Positions 52,751 to 62,173 of a stretch of 64,000 nt of DNA are shown piece after piece. Position 1 is the stretch's first letter, and every line of letters begins with the position of its first letter. Source of the stretch: Sphingobacterium zeae (GTDB lineage: Bacteria > Bacteroidota > Bacteroidia > Sphingobacteriales > Sphingobacteriaceae); the NCBI RefSeq assembly GCF_030818895.1, contig NZ_JAUTBA010000001.1:4960001-5024000 (forward strand), read 5' to 3'. The notes under the pieces were generated by a model, which was not told where the DNA came from, ran no database searches, and saw nothing but the letters and a program-made list of their open reading frames with translations. Both the position numbers and the translations under genes were made by a program.

Positions 52751-53593
52751 ATGAGTTGGTTTAAAAGAGAAAAAGCTGGTATTAGCACAGCTACCGCTAA
52801 TAAAAAAGAAGCACCTGATGGCATGTGGAACAAATGTCCCACTTGCAAAAAGCCATTATTGCATCTTGAACAAGTAGAAAATGACTATGTTTGTCAATAT
52901 TGTGGCCACCATTTAAGAATTGGCTCCAAAGAATATTTTTCAATTTTATTTGACAATAACGAATTTACCGAACTATTTCCCAATCTCAGTTCGGGTGACC
53001 CATTAGAATTCTTCGATTCAAAGCCATATCCCGATCGTTTAAAAGAAAGCCAAGCCAAAACAGGCCTTAAAGATGCCTTACGTTCTGGACATGGAAAAAT
53101 GAATGGCCAAGATATTGTTATCGCCTGTATGGACTTTAGTTTTATCGGCGGATCAATGGGGTCAGTGGTCGGTGAGAAAATAGCACGCTCGATAGATTAC
53201 TGTATTGCGCATAAAATTCCATTTATGCTAATCTCAAAATCAGGCGGTGCACGCATGATGGAAGCTGCATTTTCATTGATGCAAATGGCTAAAACTTCGG
53301 CTAAATTAGCCCTATTGGCCAAAGCAGGCCTTCCGTATATCTGTTTGCTGACAGACCCAACAACGGGGGGAGTTACAGCATCTTATGCCATGTTGGGTGA
53401 TGTAAATATTGCAGAGCCAGGTGCGTTAATCGGGTTTGCTGGCCCACGTGTCATTAAAGAAACAATAAAAAAGGATCTACCAAAAGGGTTCCAGACTTCA
53501 GAATTTGTTCTTGAACATGGATTTTTAGATTTCATTGTCGACCGCAGACAGTTGAAAAACAAGGTAGCTACTTATCTAAAATTAGTCGGATAA
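52751..53593 (+). CDS. accD: Acetyl-CoA carboxylase, carboxyltransferase beta subunit
   Basis: A 280-residue subunit that, with AccA, transfers the carboxyl group from biotin to acetyl-CoA, giving malonyl-CoA for fatty acid synthesis. A four-cysteine zinc ribbon opens the protein ([12 protein letters not shown] near 25-36 and YVCQYCGHH near 49-57). The crotonase-fold core has [57 protein letters not shown] and [11 protein letters not shown]. Length is normal. It is monocistronic with a strong terminator. Confidence 0.96.
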   Translation: MSWFKREKAGISTATANKKEAPDGMWNKCPTCKKPLLHLEQVENDYVCQYCGHHLRIGSKEYFSILFDNNEFTELFPNLSSGDPLEFFDSKPYPDRLKESQAKTGLKDALRSGHGKMNGQDIVIACMDFSFIGGSMGSVVGEKIARSIDYCIAHKIPFMLISKSGGARMMEAAFSLMQMAKTSAKLALLAKAGLPYICLLTDPTTGGVTASYAMLGDVNIAEPGALIGFAGPRVIKETIKKDLPKGFQTSEFVLEHGFLDFIVDRRQLKNKVATYLKLVG

Positions 53594-53616
53594 TTAATCT
53601 TCCAAAGGATAAAACA

Positions 53617-53660
53617 GAAAGCGGTACCAAAAATAGTTTTGGTACCGCTTTTCTCTTTTT
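53617..53660 (+). terminator. Terminator after accD
   Basis: About 15-bp stem (53618-53632 with 53637-53651) followed by CTCTTTTT. It also lies before the end of the convergent next gene and may work in both directions. Confidence 0.85.
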
Positions 53661-53682
53661 AAACACCATCAAATAGTCCTAT

Positions 53683-54042
53683 TCAAAGATATCGCCAAAA
53701 TGACCATAGCCTTCTCCTGTCTAAATAGTCCGGTACACCTTCCTTATCATACGCTTCCCGCTCAAAAGATATACGTCGATATGCGCGATCAAAATCTTTC
53801 AATTGAATAAAGCGAAAGACAAATTCAATAAGATACCATACATAAAAGAAGAGAATGCCCAATTCAAGCGCTTGGCGCAAATGTATACGTTCATGACGGA
53901 TCAGGTTCTCGTTGCATTTGAAAGAAGTACTTTTTAGAAAAATAAAAGGATAAATAGTAATTGCATTCGCTCTTCCAAAAGAAAATAAATTTGTCCAAAA
54001 TTTGCTCACTATAACCATACATAATACTTTAACCCTTTTCAC
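53683..54042 (-). CDS. Small protein with an HExxH-like motif
   Basis: About 119 residues if started at GTG 54042, the codon 6 nt after a TAAGTTTG box (54049-54056). The TTG at 54051 overlaps the box, and an ATG at 54018 is the other option. The sequence RHERIHLRQALELGILFFYVWY combines an HExxH-type zinc motif with a hydrophobic helix, and FEREAYDKEG about 40 residues later could give a third ligand, as in small membrane metallopeptidase-like proteins. I recall close relatives in Bacteroidota annotated as hypothetical. Enzymatic activity is not proven. Confidence 0.65.
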   Translation of the reverse strand: MKRVKVLCMVIVSKFWTNLFSFGRANAITIYPFIFLKSTSFKCNENLIRHERIHLRQALELGILFFYVWYLIEFVFRFIQLKDFDRAYRRISFEREAYDKEGVPDYLDRRRLWSFWRYL

Positions 54043-54178
54043 ATGAATCAAACTTATAAAAATTTACGCTTACCCACAATAATTAGCGATTACATCTAGA
54101 TTAAATTACGCTGTTTGCTTTCAGTCGCTCACTACATAAGATGATCGCAAAAATTTCTTTTTGAATAGGAATTTTTAT

Positions 54179-54186
54179 TAAGTTTG
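54179..54186 (+). promoter_or_regulatory. -7 box of the MerR-family gene
   Basis: TAAGTTTG, 21 nt upstream of the ATG at 54208. Confidence 0.5.
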
Positions 54187-54207
54187 CTATAGATTAATTG
54201 TGAAGAT

Positions 54208-54543
54208 ATGCCGTACAAAGAGCGTGAAATAAATAAATTGTATTATACAATGGGAGAAGTGACAGAGATGTTCGAAGTAAACGCCTCCCAAATACGTTTT
54301 TATGAGCGTGAGTTTGATATTTTACAACCTAAAAAGAATAAAAAAGGTAATCGCCTGTTTACGCAGGAAGATATTGCCAATTTAAAAATCATTTTCAATC
54401 TGGTTAAAAACAAAGGCTACACGCTTCAGGGAGCACGCGATTATCTGCGAGACAACAAATCAGAAGCAAAAGAAAATCAACGCGTTATCGATTCACTAGA
54501 GCGTCTAAAGAGCTTTCTTGTTGAAGTTCGTGATTCCTTATAA
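54208..54543 (+). CDS. MerR-family transcriptional regulator
   Basis: A 111-residue protein with a MerR-type winged helix (about 8-75): YYTMGEVTEMFEVNASQIRF, then YEREFDILQPKKNKKGNRLF and FTQEDIANLKIIFNLVKNKG. A short C-terminal helix suitable for dimerisation follows; there is no ligand-binding domain and no cysteine metal site. MerR proteins bend promoter DNA. This short form is common in Bacteroidota and may respond only to its own level or to a partner. It lies upstream of a cupin gene on the same strand (83 nt). Confidence 0.85.
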   Translation: MPYKEREINKLYYTMGEVTEMFEVNASQIRFYEREFDILQPKKNKKGNRLFTQEDIANLKIIFNLVKNKGYTLQGARDYLRDNKSEAKENQRVIDSLERLKSFLVEVRDSL

Positions 54544-54626
54544 CCCCCTATTTATTGCAGCAATCCTTTCGTTGAACAGAGGCCCCAAAAGCATATTGAG
54601 CAACACCAGCTAATGACACAAAGACT

Positions 54627-54938
54627 ATGCAAACAGCATCTATTTTTCAAAACGTAACATACCAAGATAAACAGCCCAAAATGGATCTTCTGCTGGAAAC
54701 AAATGGCAGCAAAGAATATCGTCTCGCTTTTGCCAAAGGACAATACATGAAAGAGCATAAAACTGCGGCATCAATCGTTGTTGAAATTGTCGAAGGCAAT
54801 ATAGACTTCGGTGTTAACGGAAGTAAAATAAGTCTGACGAAAGGCATGTTAGTTGCATTAGAACCCAATACACCGCATGATCTGTTTGCCATCACTCAAA
54901 GTATTGTTAGGCTATCCATCCTAAAAAAAGAGGCATAA
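54627..54938 (+). CDS. Cupin-domain protein
   Basis: A 103-residue single cupin barrel. The conserved spacing is recognisable: EYRLAFAKGQYMKEHKTAAS (motif 1, with EH in place of the more usual HxH), VVEIVEGNIDFGVNGSKISL, and MLVALEPNTPHDLFAI (motif 2 with its PxxPH). The metal site may be incomplete, since only one His and one Glu of motif 1 are seen. Function unknown; such proteins can be sugar- or metal-linked enzymes or binding proteins. It follows the MerR gene and converges on the phosphodiesterase gene 14 nt away. Confidence 0.7.
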   Translation: MQTASIFQNVTYQDKQPKMDLLLETNGSKEYRLAFAKGQYMKEHKTAASIVVEIVEGNIDFGVNGSKISLTKGMLVALEPNTPHDLFAITQSIVRLSILKKEA

Positions 54939-54952
54939 AAAGCTGCTCTGAT

Positions 54953-55447
54953 CTAACGCCCATTCAGCTCAATAACCTCAAGATTTTCAATTTTATCCGC
55001 ATTGATGTCAAATCGCATCAATGTCCGCACTTTATGCCAGCCGTGCTTTCCTGCCGCCCCAGGATTGAGGTGAAGGCATTGTATTTTGGGATCAAACATC
55101 ACCTTTAAAATGTGTGAGTGTCCTGTAATAAATAATTTCGGAGGATTTTTCATTAATTCCCCCTTAACACGCGCAGCATATTTCCCTGGATAGCCACCAA
55201 TATGCGTCATAAAAACGTCTACTTCCTCACAGCTAAATCTCAAATCTTCGGGAAATTGCAAACGAATATCCTGACCATCAATATTTCCATAAACACCGCG
55301 TAACGGCTTAAACGCCGCCAACCGGTCTGCAACAACACCTTCACCGAAATCTCCAACATGCCAGATCTCATCGCAGGCGGCAAAATGAGTAAATACCGCT
55401 TCGTCCAGAAAAGAATGTGTATCCGAAAGTAATCCGATTTTTGTCAT
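54953..55447 (-). CDS. YfcE-family metallophosphoesterase
   Basis: A 164-residue calcineurin-like phosphoesterase. Metal-binding motifs are GLLSDTHSF (Asp, His), HVGDFG (Asp), VYGNIDG (Asn in GN), TGHSH (His-x-His) and an Asn in HLNPG. Length matches YfcE (about 184) and MJ0936-like enzymes. These hydrolyse phosphodiesters, with no known native substrate. It lies 3 nt after the stop of the methyltransferase gene and is clearly co-transcribed with it. Confidence 0.88.
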   Translation of the reverse strand: MTKIGLLSDTHSFLDEAVFTHFAACDEIWHVGDFGEGVVADRLAAFKPLRGVYGNIDGQDIRLQFPEDLRFSCEEVDVFMTHIGGYPGKYAARVKGELMKNPPKLFITGHSHILKVMFDPKIQCLHLNPGAAGKHGWHKVRTLMRFDINADKIENLEVIELNGR

Positions 55448-55450
55448 AAC

Positions 55451-56158
55451 CTAAAAAGCTAAAAAATAAGGTGCCAATACGTGGCGATAAGCTGCTGAAT
55501 AAATACCTTTCTCTGCGTATATAACAAACTCACGTACAGCAACCGATTCGACAGGCTTCCGTTCAAATGTTATGATCTTGCGGATGACCGATCCACCTTC
55601 AAAGGAACTTATCTGAACTTCAGCACAACAATAAAGAGCTCGCTCTGTTGAAATCTTCATCAGTATATCTGCCAAAGCTGTAGGAACGATCAGAATTAAT
55701 TTCCCCTGATTCGATAGGCGCAAAGAAGCGAAATCTAATAATTCAGCAAAAAACTCCACGTCAGCATGCCGCGCGAGCTTCTTTCGATTGTCAGGATTAT
55801 GGAGGGAGTCCGTATAAAATGGTGGATTTGAAACAATCAAATCATAAGGCGCTGCCATTTCCATACACTGAAAGGCACAGGCGTGAAGCATAAGCCGATC
55901 ACAGAAAACGGAATGACGAAAGTTTTTATCTGCCATCGCAGCAGCTAAAGAGTCCAGCTCTACAGCCTCTACCCAACTGTTCACAAACCGTTGAGCCAAC
56001 ATCAATGCAATGACTCCGGTTCCTGTACCGATATCGAGAATTCGTCCTGCAGTCTCCACTTCCAACAATGAAGCCAATAATACGCCGTCTGTGTTAATCT
56101 TCATTGCACAATCAGACTGATCAACCTCAAATTCTTTAAACCGAAATATCGACGCCAT
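55451..56158 (-). CDS. tRNA1(Val) adenine-37 N6-methyltransferase-like protein
   Basis: A 235-residue SAM-dependent methyltransferase of the TrmN6 (YfiC) group. The SAM motif is RILDIGTGTGVIALMLAQR (about 39-57) and the catalytic NPPF motif is LIVSNPPFYTDSL near 107. The opening FRFKEFEVDQSDCAMKINTDGVLLA is typical of the family. E. coli TrmN6 methylates A37 of tRNA-Val. A TATCTTTG box lies 4 nt before the ATG. The phosphodiesterase gene follows immediately. Substrate is inferred from the family. Confidence 0.88.
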   Translation of the reverse strand: MASIFRFKEFEVDQSDCAMKINTDGVLLASLLEVETAGRILDIGTGTGVIALMLAQRFVNSWVEAVELDSLAAAMADKNFRHSVFCDRLMLHACAFQCMEMAAPYDLIVSNPPFYTDSLHNPDNRKKLARHADVEFFAELLDFASLRLSNQGKLILIVPTALADILMKISTERALYCCAEVQISSFEGGSVIRKIITFERKPVESVAVREFVIYAEKGIYSAAYRHVLAPYFLAF

Positions 56159-56162
56159 AGAC

Positions 56163-56170
56163 CAAAGATA
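56163..56170 (-). promoter_or_regulatory. -7 box directly before the TrmN6-like gene
   Basis: TATCTTTG on the minus strand ends 4 nt before the ATG at 56158. Confidence 0.55.
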
Positions 56171-56255
56171 AAACTTTTAAAGCCGTTGACGCAAACAAAC
56201 GAATATATCCTGCGATTTATTTACTAATTTAGTCTGCAATAAATCTAGATAAACC

Positions 56256-57413
56256 ATGAGTATCCGCCAGCTTGCTTTTTTCATATTGATCATCAGTAGC
56301 ATCCTTTTCATCACAAGATTGCATGCACAGGAAAATTGTGAACGATATACGGTTGAGACCCTTCCTTTGTTGACAAAAGCCTTAAACAACAATGAGTTCG
56401 AAAAAATTGCCCCCTTACTGAATACTATACAAGCAAGCTGCGGCATCAACGAATATATACAAAGACTACGGATCCTAATACTCATTATTGAAAAGAAAAA
56501 TAGCACGAAAGCGATCGACCTATACTGGAACAATCAATTTGATAAGAGCCTGCTCCAAAGACTAGATGCAGCAGATCAAGACGATTTTACAACGCAGTAT
56601 GAGCAAAATAAAGCAAAATTCCATTTCTATCCACTACGCCATCCACTAGATAACCTTATCAAATTAAGAGCGAAAGCCCTGCTTGCATCTGATAATTACA
56701 CGTTAAGCAGCCAGGAAACAAATATCCTTCATCTCTTTGCGGATACACAAGAGCCTGAAGAAATCCCAGACCAACAAGCCAATACACAAAGTGATGAACA
56801 ACAATTTCCAACCCCTAAAGTATATAGAAACCGGCATAAAGCCAAACTAGGCTACGTCCCTTCCATAGGCGCGATGAGTCCGCTAGGAGGAAGCAACAAA
56901 GTGTTCGGTACAAACCTAACGCTCGGATTTATGTTGATGAGTTCACTGGAAAGGAAATTGATCTTCGAAGGAGGTCTAAAGGTACGCATCAACGCAAACG
57001 ATCGCAATATCGACTATAACTATGATGGATCAGAAGTATCAGTCAATTCATCAGCGACCGCTTTTATAGGAGGTGCTGTGGGCTATAAAGTTTTTGACAA
57101 CGACAAATTCATCCTGATTCCAAAAGCCATTCTCGGTATTGACATCACAGATACCGGCATCACAGAGAATACGTATTCTTCAGGTTATTATGATCCGGAT
57201 GGTTATTATTATGACGGTGGATATACAGAAAATATGGTTACCATCAACAATATTCACCTCGGGCTTGGTCTTTCCTCACTATTCCGCATGAAAAACCAAA
57301 AATACATCGGCTTCGAACTAGGCTATCATTACGCACCATATGACGCAAGCAGCAAAGTACTGAGCCCCATCCAAGCGAACTACGGAAGCTTAGCACTATG
57401 CTTTCGATTTTAA
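56256..57413 (+). CDS. Outer-membrane protein of unknown function
   Basis: A 385-residue exported protein. The signal peptide ends near residue 25 (FITRLHAQ). A helical domain (about 26-160) with two TPR-like pairs follows, then a Gln/Glu-rich linker (about 165-190). The C-terminal 190 residues alternate polar and hydrophobic residues in antiparallel strands and finish in aromatic CFRF, as in outer-membrane beta-barrels of about eight strands. Tyr/Gly-rich YYDPDGYYYDGGYTE (about 311-325) is likely a surface loop. I recognise no named family. It is divergent from the TrmN6 gene. Confidence 0.7.
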   Translation: MSIRQLAFFILIISSILFITRLHAQENCERYTVETLPLLTKALNNNEFEKIAPLLNTIQASCGINEYIQRLRILILIIEKKNSTKAIDLYWNNQFDKSLLQRLDAADQDDFTTQYEQNKAKFHFYPLRHPLDNLIKLRAKALLASDNYTLSSQETNILHLFADTQEPEEIPDQQANTQSDEQQFPTPKVYRNRHKAKLGYVPSIGAMSPLGGSNKVFGTNLTLGFMLMSSLERKLIFEGGLKVRINANDRNIDYNYDGSEVSVNSSATAFIGGAVGYKVFDNDKFILIPKAILGIDITDTGITENTYSSGYYDPDGYYYDGGYTENMVTINNIHLGLGLSSLFRMKNQKYIGFELGYHYAPYDASSKVLSPIQANYGSLALCFRF

Positions 57414-57463
57414 AAATATCGGTAATCCAAAATGAATAGGTCAGTTTATGCCTTTAAACCCAA

Positions 57464-57485
57464 AATAGCGCACTACTGCGCTATT
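57464..57485 (-). terminator. Hairpin after mutS
   Basis: A 9-bp perfect stem (57464-57472 with 57477-57485) lies just downstream of the mutS stop on the minus strand and is followed there by TTTTG. It may also stop transcripts from the outer-membrane gene. Confidence 0.55.
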
Positions 57486-57515
57486 CCAATCGAAAAATAA
57501 GTCCTATTTCAAGGA

Positions 57516-60122
57516 TTAATGCTTTAGCAACCGCTGAATTTCATCCAGTTTCATCAATGCTTCGACGGGAGTCAGCGAATTAACATCCAAATTATTCAAC
57601 ATATCCCTAATCTTGTTTAGGACAGGATCATCAATCGAAAACATCTGTAGCTGATACGCCTGTTTCTGGATCTTACGCATACTATCCTTAATCTGCTCTC
57701 CACCGGTACGCTCCTGCTCCAACCTTTTTAAAATCTGATTAGCGCGATTGAGCAATTTTTGGGGCATCCCTGCCAGCTTGGCTACATGTATACCAAAACT
57801 ATGTTCCGAACCTCCCGGAACAAGTTTCCGCAAGAAAATAACTTTATTATTGACCTCCTTTACCGTCACGTTATAGTTCTTGATACGATCCAAAGAAGTT
57901 GTCAGTTCATTCAATTCATGGTAATGGGTCGCAAATAGTGTTTTTGCTTTGGCAGCCGGGTGATTATGCAAAAATTCTGCAATGGCCCAAGCAATAGAAA
58001 TCCCGTCATATGTACTTGTACCACGGCCAATTTCGTCCAAGAGAATAAGACTGCGGTCTGACAGATTGTTCATAATGCTCGCGGTTTCATTCATCTCGAC
58101 CATGAAAGTAGATTCTCCAGAAGAAAGATTATCCGATGCCCCGACACGAGTAAAAATTTTGTCAACCAAGCCAATTTTAGCCTCTTTTGCCGGAACAAAA
58201 CAGCCTATTTGTGCCATGAGTACAATTAATCCAGTCTGACGAAGCAGTGCTGATTTACCCGCCATATTAGGCCCCGTAATGATAATAATCTGTTGTGTCT
58301 TTGGATCTAAAAACGTATCATTCGTGATATAATCCTCGCCCACCGGTAGATTTTTTTCGATGACAGGGTGTCTTCCACCTTTTATATCTAAAATCTTGCT
58401 CTCACTGACTTCTGGTTTCACATAATAATTCTTCTCCGCCACAACAGCAAAGTTGAGGAGTACATCCAGCTTAGCGATCAACTGTGCATCCAGCTGAATA
58501 GGTTTAATGTATTCGGCGATCGAAATCAACAGCTCAGCATACAACCTACTCTCTAAAGCCTGAATCTTTTCTTCGGCTCCAAGAATCTGTTCTTCATATT
58601 CTTTAAGTTCCTCCGTAATATAACGCTCGGCATTCACCAAGGTCTGCTTACGTATCCAAGTAGTTGGAACTTTGTCTTTATGTGTATTAGTAACCTCCAG
58701 GTAGTAGCCGAATACATTGTTAAACGCAATTTTTAAGGAAGGAATACCCGTGATCTCTGCTTCCCTTTTTTGGATTTCCAGCAAATAATCCTTCCCTCCA
58801 AAGGCAATTTTACGTAGCCGATCCAGTTCCGCATCAACCCCATCCGCAATTACATTCCCTTTATTGATGATAACAGGTGGTTCTGCCTGAACCTGCAGCT
58901 CAATTCGTTCTCGGATAGCAGTACAGGCATCCAATTGTTCCGAAATCGTACGCAGTGCATTGGCATCTTTGCGATCTGTAAGTTCTTTCAACTTCTCTAT
59001 AGCAAATAACGCGCGCTTCAACTGCACGATTTCCCTGGGATTGGCTTTCTGAAGCCCGATCTTTGAGATTAAGCGTTCAAGATCGCCTACTTGCTTGATC
59101 TGGCCAATCAATTCATCCCTTAAATCGCGGTTAGCCACAAAGAAATCCACAACATTCAATCGCTCCTGGATACTCTTTTTATCTTTCAAGGGCATTACAA
59201 TCCAGCGCTTAAGCAAGCGCGCTCCCATTGGACTAGATGTATGATCCAACACATCCGATAACGTCACTGCATTTTCATTCATCGAGCCAATTAGTTCCAG
59301 ATTGCGAATCGTAAAACGGTCCAGCCACATATAACGGTCTTCTTCGATGCGTGAAAGCGTAGAGATATGCTGTAAGTTACGGTGCTCGGTTTCATTGAGG
59401 TAATGTAAAGCTACACCAGCAGCAACAATACCCGCAGACATACGGTCAACGCCAAATCCTTTCATTGATGAAACCTCAAAATGTTTCAATAATGTTTCAG
59501 TAGCATAGTCACCCGTGTAAGGCCATTCATCCAGAAAATAGGTGTAATACTGTGTCCCAAATTGCTCGATAAATTCCTTGCTCTGTTTTTTGGCGAGAAT
59601 AATTTCCGTCGGTTTAAACCCTTGAAGCAATTTATCGATATAAGCAACGCTACCCTGAGCAACTAAAAATTCACCTGTTGAAATATCTAGAAAAGAAATC
59701 CCAATCCGTTCTTTTTCGATAAAAATTGATGCCAAATAATTATTGGACTTCTGTTGAACAATATTATCATTGTAAGAAACACCGGGGGTGACCAGTTCTG
59801 TCACGCCACGCTTAACAATTGTTTTCGTCGCCTTCGGATCCTCCAGCTGATCACAAATTGCCACCCTTTGACCAGCACGTACCAGTTTCGGAAGATAAGT
59901 TTCCAACGAATGATGCGGAAAACCAGCCAATGCCGTTTCCGATTCCGAGCCATTTCCACGCTTCGTCAAAACAATACCCAAAATCTGAGCAGCCTTAATT
60001 GCATCCTCACCAAATGTCTCGTAAAAATCGCCAACACGGAACAACAACAACGCTCCAGGATACTTAATCTTGATCGCATTGTACTGTTGCATCAATGGGG
60101 TTACTTTCTTTTCTTTTGCCAA
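57516..60122 (-). CDS. mutS: DNA mismatch repair protein MutS
   Basis: An 868-residue mismatch-recognition ATPase. The mismatch-binding motif is [14 protein letters not shown] near 27-40. The connector, lever and clamp domains follow. The ATPase has [16 protein letters not shown] (Walker A, near 616), [28 protein letters not shown] (Walker B and switch) and [12 protein letters not shown]. The start is TTG at 60122: a stop codon lies two codons upstream, and the conserved opening [13 protein letters not shown] begins right after it. Length is standard. It is divergent from mtgA. Confidence 0.96.
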   Translation of the reverse strand: MAKEKKVTPLMQQYNAIKIKYPGALLLFRVGDFYETFGEDAIKAAQILGIVLTKRGNGSESETALAGFPHHSLETYLPKLVRAGQRVAICDQLEDPKATKTIVKRGVTELVTPGVSYNDNIVQQKSNNYLASIFIEKERIGISFLDISTGEFLVAQGSVAYIDKLLQGFKPTEIILAKKQSKEFIEQFGTQYYTYFLDEWPYTGDYATETLLKHFEVSSMKGFGVDRMSAGIVAAGVALHYLNETEHRNLQHISTLSRIEEDRYMWLDRFTIRNLELIGSMNENAVTLSDVLDHTSSPMGARLLKRWIVMPLKDKKSIQERLNVVDFFVANRDLRDELIGQIKQVGDLERLISKIGLQKANPREIVQLKRALFAIEKLKELTDRKDANALRTISEQLDACTAIRERIELQVQAEPPVIINKGNVIADGVDAELDRLRKIAFGGKDYLLEIQKREAEITGIPSLKIAFNNVFGYYLEVTNTHKDKVPTTWIRKQTLVNAERYITEELKEYEEQILGAEEKIQALESRLYAELLISIAEYIKPIQLDAQLIAKLDVLLNFAVVAEKNYYVKPEVSESKILDIKGGRHPVIEKNLPVGEDYITNDTFLDPKTQQIIIITGPNMAGKSALLRQTGLIVLMAQIGCFVPAKEAKIGLVDKIFTRVGASDNLSSGESTFMVEMNETASIMNNLSDRSLILLDEIGRGTSTYDGISIAWAIAEFLHNHPAAKAKTLFATHYHELNELTTSLDRIKNYNVTVKEVNNKVIFLRKLVPGGSEHSFGIHVAKLAGMPQKLLNRANQILKRLEQERTGGEQIKDSMRKIQKQAYQLQMFSIDDPVLNKIRDMLNNLDVNSLTPVEALMKLDEIQRLLKH

Positions 60123-60232
60123 CTTTTAAACTCAATTTTTATGAAGCGTAAAAATAGGATAATAACATCGCTTTGGCAAACGATACACTCAACTTCTCAA
60201 CAAAATCATTTCCATTAAACAAGAATATAAGC

Positions 60233-60240
60233 TAAGTTTG
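60233..60240 (+). promoter_or_regulatory. -7 box of mtgA
   Basis: TAAGTTTG, 19 nt before the ATG at 60260; the leader would be about 14 nt. Confidence 0.5.
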
Positions 60241-60259
60241 TAAGCGAAAAAAATTAGTC

Positions 60260-61024
60260 ATGGCCATCAAAAGAACTGGTAAACAAAATACGTCCAGCAC
60301 ACAAAAAAACACCTTCAAAAAGAATTCATTTAACCCGTTGAAGTCAATAAAGTCACCCATCCTCCGTGTTGTCACACGAATAATTCTCTACTTTATCGGT
60401 ATTACACTATTTTGGGTCATTAGCTTACGTTTTATCAATCCTCCAATTACTTGGCTGATGATTCAACGGGGATTTGAACTGAAAGAACAAGGAAAAGGCT
60501 TCAAATTGGAAAAAAATTGGCTGGATTACGATGAGCTGTCCGATAACCTCAAGTTAGCCGCTATTGCAGGAGAAGATGCCCATTTTATGACTCACTGGGG
60601 TTTTGACTTAAAGGGAATTCAAAATGCCATCAAAAAAAATGCACAAGGCAAAAAACTGCGCGGAGGAAGTACCATTAGCCAGCAGGTAGCGAAAAATGTA
60701 TTTCTATGGCCGGGAAGATCCTGGTTGAGAAAAGGATTTGAAACCTACTTTACCGTACTTATTGAGACCTTTTGGAGTAAGAAAAGAATTCTTGAAGTTT
60801 ATCTTAATGTGATTGAAATGGGACAAGGGGTCTATGGTGCTGACGCCGCGGCAGCATATTACTTTAGCAAGACAGGGAGCAATCTTTCCAAAAAGCAAGC
60901 TGCCCTAATCATAGCGATATTGCCAAATCCCAGAGAATGGGATGCACGCAACCCTTCTACGTATGTCAATAGACGCGCAAATGCAATTGCAAAATACATG
61001 CACCATTATACCATTCCTGAGTAA
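60260..61024 (+). CDS. mtgA: Monofunctional peptidoglycan glycosyltransferase
   Basis: A 254-residue GT51 enzyme that polymerises lipid II into glycan strands but has no transpeptidase domain. A membrane helix lies at about 37-58. The catalytic region has AAIAGEDAHFMTHWGFDLKGI with the first catalytic Glu, then RGGSTISQQVAKNVFLWPGR, RKGFETYFTVLIETFWSKKRI, LEVYLNVIEMGQGVYGADAAA with the second Glu, and LSKKQAALIIAILPNPREW. Length is close to E. coli MtgA (242). It acts at the periplasmic side of the inner membrane. Confidence 0.95.
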   Translation: MAIKRTGKQNTSSTQKNTFKKNSFNPLKSIKSPILRVVTRIILYFIGITLFWVISLRFINPPITWLMIQRGFELKEQGKGFKLEKNWLDYDELSDNLKLAAIAGEDAHFMTHWGFDLKGIQNAIKKNAQGKKLRGGSTISQQVAKNVFLWPGRSWLRKGFETYFTVLIETFWSKKRILEVYLNVIEMGQGVYGADAAAAYYFSKTGSNLSKKQAALIIAILPNPREWDARNPSTYVNRRANAIAKYMHHYTIPE

Positions 61025-61088
61025 GCGGATAATCATCCCTTTTGCGAAGGCCCTGAAAGCGGCAAAAACGAGGCAGTGTATTAAACCG

Positions 61089-61121
61089 CTAAGGGCTATA
61101 GTTCAGTACTATGGCCCTTAG
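61089..61121. terminator. Bidirectional hairpin terminator
   Basis: A 14-bp stem with one G-U pair lies between convergent mtgA and the small conserved gene. The flanking DNA is AT-rich but lacks a long T-run. Confidence 0.6.
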
Positions 61122-61139
61122 TTGTCATTATAATATAAA

Positions 61140-61595
61140 TTATTTAAAAAGTCGCTTATGCCAACTGCTGTGGAAAGGTACGGCCCACGCATTTTCCATT
61201 TGATGCTCCTGTGTAATGGTATTATCAAATACTAAAGTATCGTCATTGATGATACCCTCAGCCAACAACTTTTCAAATCCATCACGGTTAACTACAGCGA
61301 TCCCATGCTCCGACTTGTATGCGAACTGCATACGGTCAAATAATTGAATATTATATTTAGATTCAATGCCTTTTAAAAAGCGTACCGAACTGTCAATCGA
61401 GCAACCAGAAGCAGCGGCGATTTCCTCGTCCACTTTAAGAATCACAAAAAGCCCATCACGCAATTCCGCAGAAGCCGAAAGCGGCTTTCCATGCACTTTC
61501 CACTGTTCGGCAAAAGCCATCAATTCGTCCGAAATTTGCGTGCTTTCCTCTTGAGACAATATGCGATCAGCCTGATAAATCCAAATACGTTTCAT
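61140..61595 (-). CDS. Conserved Bacteroidota protein (often labelled ABC transporter ATPase)
   Basis: About 151 residues, started at 61595 (MKRIWIYQADR), because the in-frame codon at 61628 overlaps the stop of the upstream DUF420 gene. It has no Walker motifs, so the label ABC transporter ATPase that I recall for such proteins is not supported here. Segments that look conserved are FAEQWKVHGKPLSASAEL, SGCSIDSSVRFLKGIE and FDRMQFAY. It is the last gene of the cytochrome oxidase operon, 25 nt after DUF420. Function unknown. Confidence 0.7.
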   Translation of the reverse strand: MKRIWIYQADRILSQEESTQISDELMAFAEQWKVHGKPLSASAELRDGLFVILKVDEEIAAASGCSIDSSVRFLKGIESKYNIQLFDRMQFAYKSEHGIAVVNRDGFEKLLAEGIINDDTLVFDNTITQEHQMENAWAVPFHSSWHKRLFK

Positions 61596-61620
61596 AAATA
61601 AACTCCCTTCCTTGCTTAAA

Positions 61621-62166
61621 TTAACCAATATAATATGGAGAAATCATCCAATAAACAATTACTCCTGTAACAGCAACATATAACCACATCGGATAAGTAA
61701 TTCGAGCTAATTTCTTATGGCGTTCATAAGATCCCGATATACCGCGTACAAATGTAAAAAGTACAAAAGGAATAATAATAATAGAAAGCAGGATATGAGT
61801 GATCAGGATGAAAAAATAGATCGGTCTCCAAATGCCCTCACCTCCATACTTTGTTTCGATCGAAGTCATGTGATAGGCAACATACATCGCTAAAAATGCC
61901 AAAGAGCAAGCGATGCAGCACTTGATCAAACGTTCGTGCAACGCCTTATTCCCCCTTTTTATTGCAGCTACAGCCCAAAAAAGCAATACAGCAGTAATGC
62001 CATTTATCGTAGCATAGATCGGAGGTAAAAATGTAAGCGGCTTCACATTATAACCCAATTTCTGCAAATTCACTGTAAAAAGGATAGCGACTACTATTGG
62101 AATCACAATAGATAGTAGCCAAATCCACTTACTATACTTTTTCTCTGTGTTGAGACTCTCTCCCAT
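61621..62166 (-). CDS. DUF420 membrane protein
   Basis: A 181-residue protein with five predicted membrane helices and conserved histidines in ALHERLIKCC, VAYHMTS, ITHILLS and YERHKKLARI, the pattern of DUF420. This family occurs beside cytochrome c oxidase genes; its histidines suggest metal or heme handling in oxidase assembly, but this is inference. It starts 7 nt after the SCO-like gene and is translated in the same operon. Confidence 0.88.
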   Translation of the reverse strand: MGESLNTEKKYSKWIWLLSIVIPIVVAILFTVNLQKLGYNVKPLTFLPPIYATINGITAVLLFWAVAAIKRGNKALHERLIKCCIACSLAFLAMYVAYHMTSIETKYGGEGIWRPIYFFILITHILLSIIIIPFVLFTFVRGISGSYERHKKLARITYPMWLYVAVTGVIVYWMISPYYIG

Positions 62167-62173
62167 GATATAA

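Noticed and set aside
61140-61628. ABC transporter ATPase identity for the last oxidase-operon gene
   Set aside because: There is no Walker A, signature or Walker B motif; that label seems to be a propagated misannotation.
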